Below are positions 1 to 12,945 of a stretch of 64,000 nt of DNA, piece after piece. The notes under the pieces are model-generated. The model made no database searches. It was not told the origin of the DNA and saw nothing but the letters and a program-made list of their open reading frames with translations. The position numbers were made by a program, and so were the translations under genes. Position 1 is the stretch's first letter; every line of letters begins with the position of its first letter. Source of the stretch: Metopolophium dirhodum (taxonomy: Eukaryota; Arthropoda; Insecta; Hemiptera; Aphididae); assembly GCF_019925205.1 (NCBI RefSeq), contig NC_083564.1, positions 14,852,134 to 14,916,133 of the forward strand. The letters run 5' to 3'.

Positions 1-275
1 TTTTCTATTGTACGTGGTGGCCACCCTGTTGGTTCACTATCACGTATTCTTATAATCAATATAACCAAAAAACTAAAATTATTATTAACATGTAAGTTAA
101 CGAGGCGTTACTGATTTCGCGAAATTAATTATTTTATGTATAAATTTTTCTTTCTGCGTTTTGTAAAAATAAAATTGGGAATTACAGTCCTCAACAAAAT
201 ATCTTTTATTATTTAAACTGAGTGTCTGAACAGATATAATTTATTGTTTCTTCTAATAAATAGATAGTTTATGTA
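1..275. other. AT-rich sequence, nothing recognised
   Basis: I see no coding potential, RNA gene or repeat structure beyond general A/T richness. Confidence 0.4.
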
Positions 276-650
276 TCTCAAAATCATATTAAAATACCGG
301 TTTCATCATGTCTTTTCAAAAAATCATCAATTGTCTCTTCATTTTTTGACGCGTCTAAAAAAAAGTATGCATTAATCGTTTATAAAAATATTTTATACCA
401 CCTATTTTTCGGTTGCGACATATTCATGATAATAATGTTTTTAACATTAGATACTAATTTAAGTTTGATTATGGAAATCATTAATTGTTATTTATTAGAT
501 AGCTACAAACACAATGTAAGTAAAAATTATACTCGTGATTGGGAATTATTACATTAATCATATTAATTGTAATTTGATTACTATGTTAATGAGTGCAATG
601 CACATTGAAATTAATACCTTTTGATTTAAAAATGATCCCCGGTTTTCATG
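276..650 (+). repeat. Direct repeat D1, copy 1
   Basis: This stretch is alignable by eye with 2046-2395 in the same orientation (shared blocks include aaaaaaaagtatgcattaat and gataataatgtttttaacat). The copies are diverged, with many substitutions. The hAT-type element at 680-1418 lies just downstream of this copy. It may be a dispersed repeat or an old tandem duplication. Confidence 0.6.
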
Positions 651-679
651 TCAACAATAATTATTATCGTCCTATTTAT

Positions 680-1418
680 CAGGGCTTGAAACCGTTATTC
701 ATTTAATCGGAAATTTTTTTGAATACCGGTTACCGGATATATACCGGTCCTTTTGTCAGCGGTAACCAATTACCGGTACTATATTAAAAATTACAGGTTA
801 CCGTTAAGTGATAACCGCTTCCATAAAATGTCGGTTACCGGTAACCGATTGAATACTGGTTTTCTAAAAAAAATTGTACTACACCTTTGAACCCGTATAC
901 TTAATACAATATTCGTGTTGTTCTAGGAATCAAGCTATTTTTAGATTTCCCAGTACAATATACGATGAGGGGGTATTTTATGTTATAGATAGGTAGGAAA
1001 TAGAAATGTAGAATACCAATTATTTGAATTATTATTACAAGAATTTAGACAAGCGAAAAAAACGAAGATATAATAGTATGATTTAAGAATAGTTTTAAGA
1101 AGTTATTATTTATTAAATCATTAGTAGCTACGAGCGTATAATCATTTATGTAGCTAAAATAAATTAAACATAATATTATTATAGTTCATACGTAACGGTA
1201 GTCAGTATTTATAAATACTGGTAATTGGTTCTTAACCGGTTATAACATATTCCGTTATTATAACGTTTTATGTTAGCTGAAAATTTGTCACGGTTACCGG
1301 TAACCGATAACTGGGAGTACAAATAGGTTTATAATAACGGTAACCAATATTAGGTTCCCCAAAATTCCGGGAAATTACCGGTTTTCGGTAAAAAACTGGT
1401 AACCGGTTGTAAGCCCTG
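680..1418. mobile_element. Non-autonomous hAT-type element (MITE, 739 bp)
   Basis: The ends are inverted: the left end begins CAGGGCTTGAAACCG and the reverse complement of the right end begins CAGGGCTTACAACCG. The element is flanked by the perfect 8-bp duplication CTATTTAT at 672-679 and 1419-1426, as expected for hAT insertion. It has no transposase. The interior repeats the motif CCGGTAACCG and variants (for example near 725-790, 833-850, 1291-1308 and 1390-1408), which could be subterminal transposase binding sites. That role is inference; the termini and TSD are seen directly. Confidence 0.88.
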
Positions 1419-1614
1419 CTATTTATACCTTCTGGACTAGTACAAATTTTTAAATTGTTAGAAAAATTGAATATAGCTCAAATTATCAAACCAATAAATA
1501 ATATATTAAGCAACGGCCAACATGGTTTCAAATCGGTCACTCTACTTATAACTTATCACTTCAACAATTTATACTCGACTCTTTTATGAAAATTTGTCAA
1601 TTTGATGTAATATA

Positions 1615-1855
1615 GGTACACCGATTTTAAGAAGGTCTTTGATTGTGTTGATCGTGAACATCTGACTATCACATATTGTATTGGACAAGTTAGGGTTTAG
1701 TCACCCATTATTATTTTTACAGAACCCGTTAGTATATAATTCACATGTATTCCATAAGTAGGTTATGTCCAACTTAGAACATTTTTATGCATTTTATCAA
1801 ACTGTCTGTACCTACTGGCCCCGTTTTATTCAATTGAATAAATTATTATTATTAT
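1615..1855 (+). pseudogene. Degenerate non-LTR reverse transcriptase fragment
   Basis: Conceptual + strand reading shows DFKKVFDCVDREHLT, matching the RT motif usually written DFSKAFDxVNHxxLL. Further on is SVPTGPVLFN, matching the SGVPQGSxLGPLLFN box. Stops and frame changes lie between them. The order and spacing fit a jockey/CR1-like LINE. The longer relic at 3355-3850 may come from the same family. Confidence 0.55.
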
Positions 1856-2045
1856 AATTGTGTTAAATTTGATTTGTATGAGAATTTCTGATTCATTCTA
1901 TATGTTTTGAATTTTTATGATTCTTTTAAAAGTATATTATGTAGTAGGTAAATATTGTAAAAATATGTGTAATTATTGTGACTAGATAGATGCAATAATC
2001 GTGTTATATTTTATTGTTTCATCTTAAAACTATGTATAATAGATA

Positions 2046-2395
2046 TCTTAAAATCATATTTCAATACCTTTGTCATCAAGACCCAAAGAATAACTTTTAG
2101 TAACAGGTAGGACTAAAAAAAAGTATGCATTAATCGTTAATAAAAATATTTACTTATTATTTTTCGGTTGCAACATAATTATGATAATAATGTTTTTAAC
2201 ATTGGATATCAATTTAGTTTGATAATGGATATTATTAATTATTAGATACAATTACTATGTGAGTAAACATTACTTACAACTCGCGACTGTAAATTATTAC
2301 AATAATCATATTAATTTTAATTTAATTACTATATTAATAAATACAACACATAATGTAATCCATACCTTTTGATTTAAAAATAACCCAATAATTCC
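2046..2395 (+). repeat. Direct repeat D1, copy 2
   Basis: Diverged partner of 276-650 in the same orientation. The copies are about 1.8 kb apart, and one hAT-type element accounts for 0.74 kb of that distance. Confidence 0.6.
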
Positions 2396-2518
2396 ATGGC
2401 TTAGGATTGTCAAATATGGAGCCTAATTTTAGCCTATTCTCTATTAGCAATTAGGTGCCTATTTTGTGGATTTACTAATATTATTTAAAAAAAACTGATG
2501 TTAATATTGATTCAATAA

Positions 2519-3290
2519 TAAAAAAGGTTGATAAGTGGATGTCACTCTGCTGTACAGTAGGTTACATGTGGGTCACTGAAATGGATGGTGTTAAATTTGA
2601 ATTCAATGATATAAGATCATTGTATAAGAAGAACGGTTCTGAGCGAAGACGGTCAGTCAGCCTATGGTATTAACAAATATATTTGATGATATTATTGTGA
2701 ATAAAGTAATTTATATATACCCTACTTATGTTATATTTTAAATTTTCAATCCTTAGCTATAAAAGTTGAACATTTTATATATTTTTAACAACAAAATAAT
2801 TATTAAATTTTAAATTTGATACGTCTTGTCAAATTCAAACTTTAAATGCTTAGAAAAGAAAATTGTGCCTACGTATTTTTATATTTTTCAACTGCAATTT
2901 AAACAATATACCGATAAACGATATATTTAAACAATATATCAGGATCCTTGTATCACATTTTGACGCTTTTGGACACAACAAATAAAATTTTATTGATAAT
3001 TATAGAAACAAAAACTAAAAAAAATGAAATCTGAAATTGTCCGTAAACAGCTCAAAACAAGTAAAAATATTTTGAAAATTTTATCAAGTATAGAAATTGA
3101 TAAAGTAAATATATGATATAAATCTCTTACGATTTACAACAAAAGATCGATATACATAAGAAATCGATTGAATATAACTTTTGAAAATAACTAGGAATTT
3201 TAACCTTCCCAACGAACCAACAATATTCACTTTCCCATCGAACAAGATACTGAAGTTGAAAATCAAAGCATTATTTCGACTACTTATCGT
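2519..3290 (+). repeat. Dispersed repeat family R, near full-length copy
   Basis: It starts at the family boundary (A-run, then GGTTGATAAGTGGATGTC), passes through the conserved block around GATTCTGAGCGAA-like sequence, and continues to sequence matching 56185-57160. Other copies or parts lie at 20719, 32130, 40945, 41886, 56185 and split around the hAT element (13567/18911). It has no intact ORF. Class unknown; a non-autonomous DNA element or SINE-like repeat is possible. Confidence 0.7.
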
Positions 3291-3354
3291 ATATTCGGGC
3301 CGTAATAAAATTATTAAACGTGGAAAAAATGGATATTAACTCTCTGAACAAATT

Positions 3355-3850
3355 TGTGTTACTTCAGGAGTATCTGATAGAGATCACTTATCCCCAATAT
3401 TATTCTGTAATTGTATAAACTTTATCTCAAAATTTGTTTCGTATTCAAAAGAGTTACTGCAAAAGAGAAATTAGAATAATAGATGTCTCAATATTAACTG
3501 CAGTTCGATTTGGAGAATATTTTTAGATGGTGTCAAAATAATGATTTATATTTAAACATGAAAAAATGTTCTACGATTACCTTTTCTTTGAAAAGAATGA
3601 CGATTCATTTCAATTATTCTTTTGCAAATATTAATTTATCAAGTGTATGTAATCCACAGTTGGATCAAGAGTATCCACAATTTCCTTTGAGCCTGGTTTG
3701 ATGAAAAACTCTCTTTTAATGACCACATAAATTTTATTTGAAACAAAGCGTTTGCGAAGTTCGCCATATATTATAGTTGTATTCGTAAGCGCAAATCACT
3801 GATAATTTATTATTTCTACACTAATGGGCCAGGAAGTCCACATATTATTA
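3355..3850 (+). pseudogene. Degenerate jockey-like LINE reverse transcriptase
   Basis: The + strand reading gives SGVSDRDHLSPILFC, then WCQNNDLYLNMKKC (3523-3564) followed by ITFS, then FDEKLSFNDHINFI. These correspond in order to the SGVPQGxxLSPxLF box, the WCxxNxLxLNxxKC box and the LxFxxHI box of jockey/CR1-clade RTs. Stops and frameshifts break the frame; the longest open piece is 63 codons (3510-3701). The catalytic YADD box is not recognisable. A dead LINE fragment. Confidence 0.7.
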
Positions 3851-4186
3851 TTAGGTATATTTTTATATCACACATTTTGCACAAATATTTATTATAGCAT
3901 AGGTGCAAGACCAGCTGGCCAGTCTGCGCTCCACAATCTGTGAGTTTTTGAATAACTATTATATTGTTTTGTTTAGATTTAAGGGCCGTTTAATATTTTA
4001 ATGTGGTTGTGTTGGCCATTAGTAACCTGCACTAATGTACTCTATTTTGACTATTATTAATTTTATATATTGTTGGTCAATGGGCTGGTCATTTAGTATT
4101 ATTATAATTTATACGTTTGTGTTAGATGACAAGCAGATACCTAATATTTTATTTATCTATATGAGATAAAGATGCTGTAGTTTTAT
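3851..4186. other. No recognised feature
   Basis: AT-rich sequence between the LINE relic and the Helitron scrap; nothing supported. Confidence 0.4.
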
Positions 4187-4531
4187 CTAGATACATTTAT
4201 CGAGATACTGCTCAACACTATTTAATGGCAACTTGAAAGTCGAGTGAGCTGTTCTGTCGCCACTGAGGAGAGTCGCTATACCCGATGAAGCAACTGCTAA
4301 TGCAACTTTACCTGAAGATCTAATTTGAGCCAACAACAAATTAAGAAGGATTGTTTTTCCTGTACCAACAAGAGCATCTAAGAAAAATACTCTGCCTTGA
4401 TTATTCATTACGCTTTCTGTAATAACATTAAAAGTATATTTTTGATCATCAACTAATGTCGGTAAATTGATTTCTATAAATCCTTGTAAATGGTTGTTAT
4501 CGTAAGAACGCCTAATCGAGAATTCAAAAGA
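4187..4531 (-). pseudogene. Helitron Pif1-like helicase fragment
   Basis: The minus-strand frame stays open from about 4531 to the stop at 4187. It contains a Pif1-family Walker A region (FFLDALVGTGKTILLNLLLA) and the downstream motif GKVALAVASSGIATLLSGDR followed by TAHSTFKLPL. These match the start of the Helitron RepHel helicase domain, where GGTGKT is usual and GIAAxLLxGGRTAHSxFKLP is typical. Only about 110 residues remain; the Rep (HUH) domain and later helicase motifs are absent. Truncated relic. Confidence 0.85.
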
Positions 4532-4719
4532 ATTTCATGATGATGTAAATTGGCAACTTACCCGAAATTCAACTCCGTTAGCATAATAATTGTGACTTTC
4601 ATAATTCTAACCTTGTGAAAAATATTTTAAAATGTTAAAAAAGTGGTACTAAGACCTTCAGTAGACTGCCAGAAATAACAGTAAAAAATGTAAGTCAATA
4701 TTAATATAAATATAAATAT

Positions 4720-5075
4720 TTTAAGTATTTTTCAGTAATATAGTAACTAATACAATGTACAGCCATTAAAGGTACTTATTGATTATTTTTCACGTACCTA
4801 CCTACTCCCGATTTGCAGTACAGAATTTTCTTTTTTTCCAAATAAAATCCTACACTCAAATAATTACAATGCCCCTCTTGATATTTCTAATTTTGATTTA
4901 CACTCTATTCTAAAAATTAAATCAATTTATGAAGAAGCTAAAATGTACTACCTATATTTAATACATAGTAATATATTCATTTGAATATAAAATAAGATAC
5001 ATTAGAGATCAGTCTATGACTCTATGAAAATATTTCATTGAGACAGAAATTAAATGTATTGACTATTAGATAATC
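4720..5075 (+). repeat. Direct repeat D2, copy 1
   Basis: Matches 5903-6305 in the same orientation (shared blocks include TTAAGTATTTTTCAGTA, TTTCACGTACCTACCTA and ATACATTAGAGAT). The other copy has extra internal sequence. Noncoding. Confidence 0.65.
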
Positions 5076-5382
5076 AGGCTTAGTTATTATTATGTTTGAC
5101 ATCTCAATATTCTTTTAAAATTTAATTAGTAATTTTATCAAACTTACTTTTTTTTAGGGTGTTAAGTTCATTATCTGTTAAATCGTAAAACTTCGGCGCA
5201 ACTAAAAAATGCATTATGAATTTACAGTTAAATTCTCACTCTGAAAATCTTATTATATACAAAACTGGTACATACACAATGCATTTCATAATTAAATGTG
5301 TTATACAAGGACACGTGCTAAGGTAAAGTTTAGGCCAACTTGAGTCCAATTCATGTTAGTTAAAAGTTGCTGATACAAATGA

Positions 5383-5740
5383 TAAAAATAGTCTTTTTTT
5401 CTTCCCCATTTCGGCACGCTTCCCTTTAAATTGTGAATATAACCATTGCCTATCCATTATTTAATATCTATGGGTATTAATATAAGCCATAATATATATG
5501 AAGAAATATAATTTTTTTTTCTTATCAAAAACGTACGGTTTTGTAACATTATTTTTGTTGATAACTCAATGAAATTCGTCTTAAAATATTACACGTTCTC
5601 TACGGACTACACGTAAGACCGTGTTAGACGTTAGTGGAACACAACTTCAGCGATTTATAATTTAAAATATGTCTTAGCAACCTGACATAACATAATCTAA
5701 CAGTTATACGTATGTTAATTGTCTGAAATATTTTAACATG
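5383..5740 (+). repeat. Direct repeat D3, copy 1
   Basis: Matches 8735-9045 in the same orientation (shared blocks include CCATTGCCTA, AAGACCGTGTTAG and GACATAACATAATCTAACAG, the last reading AACATAACATAATCTAACAG in the other copy). Noncoding, diverged. Confidence 0.65.
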
Positions 5741-5902
5741 TTATATTATTGGTCGCTCCCGGCCTGCGCATTTTGTGGTGACCTCAACGTGGTCCAACAA
5801 TATATACGATATGTTTTGAAGAGTACAAATATGAATGTTACATATTTTTACTGTTACTTACTAACTATGTAAGCCAGGAGTAAATAACTTATGAGTTAAA
5901 TA

Positions 5903-6305
5903 TTTTAAGTATTTTTCAGTAGTATAGTAACTATTACAATACCTATACAGCCTATGCTAATCAGACTATTGAAGGTATTGACTTTTTTTCACGTACCTAC
6001 CTATCTCCCGATTTGCGAAGCCGAATTCTCTAGAGTTTTCAGTGCAACTAATGTATAATGGAACTTGAAAGTTCCTTGAAAAACCAAAATCCTACGCTCA
6101 GACGACAATGCTCCTTCTAATATTTCTAATTTTGCTTTACACTTTATCCTAAAAATTAAAACAATTTATAAATAAGCTAAAATGTATCTACCATATTTAA
6201 TACATAATAATATGTATTCTAATATAAAATTAAATACATTAGAGATAAGTCTATGTAAATATTTCATTAAGACAGAAATTAAATTTATTGACTATTGGAT
6301 TGGCC
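5903..6305 (+). repeat. Direct repeat D2, copy 2
   Basis: Diverged partner of 4720-5075. An open frame at 6182-6421 falls largely inside this repeat and has no protein-like features. Confidence 0.65.
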
Positions 6306-7289
6306 AAATTGAGTCTAATATATTATACTCATTAACAGTTTCTGTATATCGGCTGAGCCACCCCGTGTCAACTTACAAGAATATCGTACGTGTACATATA
6401 CGCGTTATCCCTTCATTGTAGTTACTCACAAATCGGACCTGTTTTAAATTTCATTCTCATAAATGTAGAAATAATTTTTTTACCTCTACAGTCAACAGTC
6501 AATAGCAACAATTACTCATTACATAGTGGCCACATCAAACTAGTGTGATGAGGGGTATAGATCCCCGTGATCTTTTGTTGAATGTTTAAGATCTGATAGC
6601 CATTAATTAATGTATGTTAAAAAATCAGCCATATCTCCCCTTTGACAAAATAATTCCACCACCACTGCCCACACACCAACTCATTCGTTTATAGCTGATA
6701 ATAAATTGATCCTCCTATACTCATCACGCTTTTTTTATTTTTCCCATATACTAATAAGAAATACTGTTTTAATACAATATAGTTGTAGTCTAGTTCTTCA
6801 TATAAAGCTTCCTTGGTATCATCTCTTGTATGTTCAATTGGGGCATAAGAGCAGTATTTCCCTAACCGGAATTCCGTATAATCCATGAAGATTATGTAAA
6901 TTCTAACGATATGATTCAACGAGTAATTTATTCATATTACTGTTTATTGGTACCACGCTTAGATAATATACAATGGATTTCCGTGGACCGATATTTTGGA
7001 TTTTTTGATACTTTAGAGTTATATTATACACTTACGTACGCACCACGAAGGGTCCGCAATCTACCACATGTAGATTTCCTATTTGATAATATACTGCTCG
7101 TATAATCACAAGAGAATCTCACTGACAACGCGAGATCCGGTTTGGGATAGCTATAAATTAAATTATGGTGTAATTTAGACTTCAAGAGACATTGCTTCCA
7201 CAGCGTGTTACGCCCAAAAGGAGTTTTTGCTAAGCATTGCTATGTCAGATAGTTATTTATATATATATATCATATTATGATATATTATG
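6306..7289. other. No recognised feature
   Basis: Several short open frames on both strands have no recognisable motif, and I treat them as chance. Confidence 0.4.
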
Positions 7290-8690
7290 AAAATAAAAAT
7301 TTATGGAAATGGAGAGAAAACAAACATGAACAAGCGAATGCCTGAAAGTGCTTTTCCAAATGTTTAGGAGACTAAGTGTACACAATTATAAAAAGATTTT
7401 TTAGTGAATATAGAAGCAGATCAACTATGTTAAAAAGTAGTGAGTGAAAAATGACAATAATATATTGCGGTGAAAAGTTAAGGATATGTAAAGAATACAC
7501 GGAGAAACTATATAAAAACGAACAAGCAAACACAATCCAAATGTCTTTAAAGCAGGACGGAGTGCAATACAACATAGAACACCCATTATTAAGAGAATGG
7601 TGTTTGAGATTTACAAGAACTTAAACCAAATAAATCACCTGGAATAGATAACCTTGTAACTGGGCCAAACTTTTTAAGAGTATGGAAACTATTGACATAT
7701 ACTATAACGACAGAAGAATTTTATATAATCTTTACATTAAAGAAATGACAGTTATAAAAGTAGAAAAATACAATAAACAAGTAGAGACCGAGTTTTTTAA
7801 TGGAGTAAGACAAGGGTGAAGTATAGCACCTACCTTCTTCAATCTACATAAAGAAGTAATTTTAAAGAAAGTAAGGGAAGAAATCATTGGAGATGTAAAA
7901 GTAAGTGGAATTCTTTTGCAAATGTTGCGTATCGCTGATGATAAGTATGATTTTCAGGAATTACGAAAGCTAAGAAGATAAGATAAAATTAATGATACTT
8001 TAAAAGAATACTGCATGAAATTGAATTAACGGAAGACTAATGTTCTAATATACTACAATATGCAGAAGTTAGACGCAAACATAGTAGTTGTATATGAAAT
8101 ATTACAGGAGACAGTCCAAAGCTTCACATACCTGGGTAGAAAAATCACAAATGATGGGAAAACCCATACAGATACGGTATACAGGATAGTACAGGCCAAA
8201 AGTCTAATATAGAAAGAAAAACCTTTTCACTTCAAATACATTAAATCTGGAAAACAGGAAAGCACTAATAAAAAGCTTCTTGTGGTTTGTAGTTTTTTAT
8301 GAAGTAGAGAAATAGAATATAATGAAAGCAGAGAAAGCTAAAATATTAACTTACGAAGTTTGGTGTTGAAGAATTACTTTGAAAATTCCATGGAAAGAAA
8401 AGGTAATAATGTTAAGGTTTGAGAATGAATGAATACTCAAAACTCAATATGGAATACACCGAGGTTGGCGATAATAAATGGATTAGAATTTAACAAGGGA
8501 GAGTTCTCACATAACTACGATTATACTATTATTTGAAGGCAAACCTGGGAAGAACACCTTTCATGAAACAAGTGACGGAAGTCACAGAAATAAGAACGTA
8601 TAGAGAACTAAAATCAAATATAGAAGACAGAGAAAATTGGAGAGAAAAATCAATAATCATTTAACCAATTTTCGGATTGTAAAAATTAAA
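7290..8690 (+). pseudogene. Degenerate endonuclease/RT retrotransposon open frame
   Basis: Scattered across + frames are PNKSPGIDNL (about 7625), NGVRQG followed by a stop and SIAPTFFNL (about 7800-7845), LRIADD (about 7925-7942) in the place of the catalytic YADD box, and SFTYLGRKITNDGKTHTD (about 8120). These are the ordered landmarks of a non-LTR RT of the RTE-like or craniofacial-development-protein-2-like class common in insects. Stops and frameshifts are numerous, and no frame exceeds about 70 codons. Confidence 0.75.
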
Positions 8691-8734
8691 AAAAAAATTT
8701 TATGATAAGACCTCTGTCAGGAGGAGAGGTAATG

Positions 8735-9045
8735 TTAAAAATAGTATTTTTCTATTCCTCATTCCGGTACTCTTTTCTTTATATTGTTAATATAGCCATT
8801 GCCTATTCATTATTTAATATCTATGGGCATACCTTGCCTATTAGTATAAGATATATTATGAAATATATATTTTTCTCATCAAATGTACAATTTGGTTACA
8901 TTATAGACTACACAGAAGACCGTGTTAGTAGAACACCACTTCAGTGATTTGTAATTTATTATAGGTACAAATATGTTTTAGCAACCTAACATAACATAAT
9001 CTAACAGTTACACGTATGATAATTATCTGAAATATCTTAACATAA
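8735..9045 (+). repeat. Direct repeat D3, copy 2
   Basis: Diverged partner of 5383-5740, lying just 3' of the RT relic. D3 may be a tail or flank of the retroelement it borders. Confidence 0.6.
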
Positions 9046-9559
9046 TATTATCATTGTAAAGTATTCTTATTTATAAGAAACCCTACTCCATGTTTGAACT
9101 TCTAAGGACTTTTTTTGACTGTAGAAATTCGGTTAATTTCTTATATCCTTATTATAAGTAGTTATAAATAAATTTCCAAATTGTATTACCTGTAAAATCA
9201 TCATCGGTTTTTTTTCTATTACTGTTGATAAATTATATACTTTATTGAAATGTGTGTATTTTTATTTAATTTTATAGTTATAACCACGGACTATAATAAT
9301 AAAATGGACTGGTATCGAGTGTTTAAAAGTGGAACCAAATTTTCACACAAAATACATATCAAGTGCAGGGACTTGCAATGGGTAATAACAATTAACAATG
9401 CCATCCGTCATCGACTAGATATATAACGGGTTACGAACACTAGTCCTAGTGTCCTAACGGACACCCGCCAGTCTAATCTTCTGTGCCCGTCGCTTAAATT
9501 CCTTAGATGATTGATAACATGAATTAATAAGATTATCTCTATTTCAAAAGAGAATATAC
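9046..9559. other. No recognised feature
   Basis: AT-rich sequence grading into the GC-rich island at 9560; nothing else supported. Confidence 0.4.
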
Positions 9560-9905
9560 CGCTTTCTCAGTGCCGTCGAGCTATGTGGCGTGCGTCCGGC
9601 CGACGCGCGCGTGTACCTCGCGTGCTCGCGCTCGCCGGCCGCGCGTTCGCGACATATGTGGATGGCCTCGCGGGGGCTGTCGGGAGTAGTGCCTTAGTAG
9701 AAGGGGAGCTATTTGACTGGGTCGAATCCAGCGCTCGCCGACGTGGTTATACGAAACCCACCGATCTATCTCGAACGAGAGCAGCCGGCGGGGGACCGTC
9801 AGCCTGGCGCCAGGGCGCACTGAAGTAACCCGTCGGAGGAATGTGACCGCGTCATCCAAAGGCGTGAAGGAGCCGCCCTCGCGACAGATGGCTAAAGGTG
9901 TAAAA
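9560..9905. other. GC-rich island of unknown origin
   Basis: Base composition changes sharply, with runs such as CGACGCGCGCGTG and GCCGGCCGCGCG in a background that is mostly A/T. Open frames of 81 (+) and 92 (-) codons overlap here but are probably by-products of GC richness. A weak tRNA B-box-like string (GGGTCGAATCC) lies near 9719. It could be a retroelement 5' end, a SINE head, an unmethylated promoter-like island or foreign DNA. I cannot assign it. Confidence 0.55.
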
Positions 9906-11782
9906 ACTCCCGAGGGAATGGTCTTATACTCCCCGTCACACAGTGGTTAGTAATACCGCTTTCTCCCATCGCAACTGACGGCTGGCAGACCTCATAAGCC
10001 CAATTTTCCACACTCTTGCACTCGGTCGTGCATGGCGGTTACCAATCGAAACTGTTTGACGAGTATACACCGATTTCAAATAAATTGTTCACAATGGTTA
10101 GCGATACAGTAAATACGTATATTTTAGTTGTGGTAATTATAACCGGCTGTATATGGTTCACTACGAGATGACGGTGGTAGTGCGCTCGTGGCGAATCGGT
10201 GGTTCTTGGTGGGGGATGCGCGCTGACGTAAACCAGTCATGAAAATTATATCACAGAATAACAGTTATTCTGTGCCTATATTCTCTTTTAAACACGGTTG
10301 ACGGTTGTAGATATACTATTAGCACAACTCTATGAAATAAATGGACCCCCTCATAATTAGAATATCATAAAACAGAAGAACTATCCAGTGCTCCTTGTGT
10401 GATATTTTTGAAATGTTAACTTAAGGAACCATAGTCTGTACAACAGTTTGCGGCTATGGCTCACTACAATCTAGTTCTACGGAGAACCTTATTACATTGT
10501 TTTGTGCCTTATTACAAAACATATTGAATGGTACATGTATTGTAAGCAATTTAATATAAGAGTATGGTAAGTAACCAGTATATCTACAACCGTGCTTCTG
10601 AAACAAAGTATAAGATATAATCATAGATAATATACAATGAATAGAATATAGTTCTTATCGAACGTTTCCAAATTCTTTGTCTCACTCAGGAAGTATTTTT
10701 ATACTCCATTAAATTGATTACATGGTTATTATTATTAATACATGGAAGATAACCCATTTTTTTGCTGAGTAGATATACATTTTACATTGCCATCACTCTT
10801 CCTTATTCGGGAACGCTACCCCCTATATGTTATTACTTATTGATATAAAATGTCCTATCCACTGTATAATATGGATGATATACTGGATCGGAAACGAGCA
10901 TCCTATCAGATGCTATGAATGTATGTACAAGAGAACAGTGGGGTGGTAGGGGGGTCGAAATAGGCACTGATAGTTTACGACATCTGTATAAATTAGGGAC
11001 TAAATAGGGAAAACATTCAGTGCGAAAGAGGAACCTTTTGGTGACCATCTCTCGACCACGTCGTTTCCAGTCTATTATATCTTAGTCCTTGGATACTATG
11101 GATGGAGCCATAGCGTATTAAATTAATACTAAAAATAGTTGCTGATTATCAGCGAGAGTCACCGAATTAAGTGTTTTTTTTTTTTTTTTTTGATGCGCAT
11201 ACGAGATGTAACTTCTTGTATATTTACCCACAGATTATCAAATTGTCATAATAATATTAATACTTATTAAGTATATTAAAAAATAATATCTACCTATATA
11301 TTATACATACATAATATACAAAAAAAATATAATATTTCTTATAGGAACGGGTATCTCATTTTGAAAAATATTGTTTTTGATAAAAATTATTCCAATTAAT
11401 TACAATATATTATCAGGTTTGGTTAAATAGAGTTTTAAAAATTTCTATTAATTTGTCTCCCCTCTCTCCCATCAACCACTCACCATGTCAACACCAAACC
11501 ATTATATCTTAGCCCGAGGTTAAAACTAGCAAATAAATGATAAAAAATGGATTAATTAATACATTTTTAATACATCAATTCAACACTAACTTTATCACAA
11601 TATATATACCTACCTACTAGATTGTAAGATTTTAAATCAATAATTCTTAAATATTCAAAAATATTCAAAATGAGTACCTTTGTCAAACGTCACTATATCT
11701 TTTATATCCAGTTCTGCACATAAAAATAAAAATAATACAATGATTTTTAAGTGTTAGCAGTATAGCTCACCACACAAAAAGG
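9906..11782. other. No recognised feature
   Basis: Moderately AT-rich sequence with a T-run near 11173-11191. No gene, TIR pair or RNA gene is supported. Confidence 0.4.
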
Positions 11783-12945
11783 CAAAGCTGGGCAGTAACT
11801 AGTTAAAAAGTTAAAAGTTAAGGTAATAGTTACTTTTTTTGATAACTTTTAACTTAACTAGTAAAAAAAAAATAGAATGAAGTAAATAACTTAGTTAGTA
11901 ACTAAGTTGTTTCTTTTTATAAATAATTGTAACTTAACTTAGTTATTTTAATAAAAATAAAGTTATTTGTAGAAAGTTATTTACAAAAATTTTCTTATTA
12001 TGATTCATGAACTGTATGCTTAGTATACAGTTCATGAATAGACTGTCAAATAGACTGTCTATTTGCATTGATATTTTTGAGAACCACCAGGATAAATTAA
12101 GTAATTTTGTCATTTTGAACACTTTTATTAGTTCTAATAGTTTGATTGCTACTTTTAATAAACTGATGAGATTAGGACTGTAAAAATATTTTTGAAGTAA
12201 CATTTTAATATTTTATATTTTAATGTGAACTGTAAATATTTTCTTTTTTATAGCAATGTTTTAAATAATTTCTGTTTTAAATAATGTTTTTAATATTTTT
12301 TAATTAATTTTTTAAAAGAGAACAATTTAGATAAGACAACATTTAAAACTGAAAATACTTATTAATTTCACAAGTTTGCTTTATAGCAGAACTAGCAGCA
12401 ATAGATTAATTTATATTTTTTGAGTAGAATATGATGAAATAGGTACTATATTATACTATATTCTATTATATATTTCTATTGTATTTTAATGGAAACAAAT
12501 GGAAAAAAATCATATTTCAAGATTCAACTACTATTTAATTGTTTTTAATAAATAAATACTAATATTTAAATTATACTGCAAATATATAATTTTGATCTGT
12601 ATGTAAGGTACAGCTATAACAATAATTTAAAACAGTTTTATAATTTATGAAATAATATAGTCTGTGCATTTGTTATTAATTTGTTTTACTTTATACCAAA
12701 ACTAGTTATTTTCCTACGATGAGATAAAAAAAAAACGTTTATAAGTAAGTTAAAGGTATTTAAAAAAAAAATGAACTTGACTTTTAACTTCACTTAGTTA
12801 TTATTTTCATGAAAATTTGTGACTTAAATTAGTTACTCAAATTCAGTAACTTTTTAAAACCAACTTAAACTTGGCTTAGTTATTTTTTATTTTAGGATAA
12901 CTTAACTTTAACTAGTAAAAAAATTGGTTAACTTGCCCAGCATTG
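11783..12945. mobile_element. Non-autonomous hAT-type element (1163 bp)
   Basis: The left end reads CAAAGCTGGGCAGTAACTAG, and the reverse complement of the right end reads CAATGCTGGGCAAGTTAACC. The flanks CAAAAAGG (11775-11782) and CAAAAAAG (12946-12953) form an 8-bp duplication with one mismatch. Subterminal AGTTAA/TTAACT repeats are dense at both ends. There is no transposase, and the 86-codon minus frame at 11943-12203 has no protein-like features. Confidence 0.82.

Noticed and set aside
9581..9859. Overlapping 81- and 92-codon frames on both strands
   Set aside because: Produced by high GC content lowering stop frequency; Arg/Ala-rich translations with no motif.
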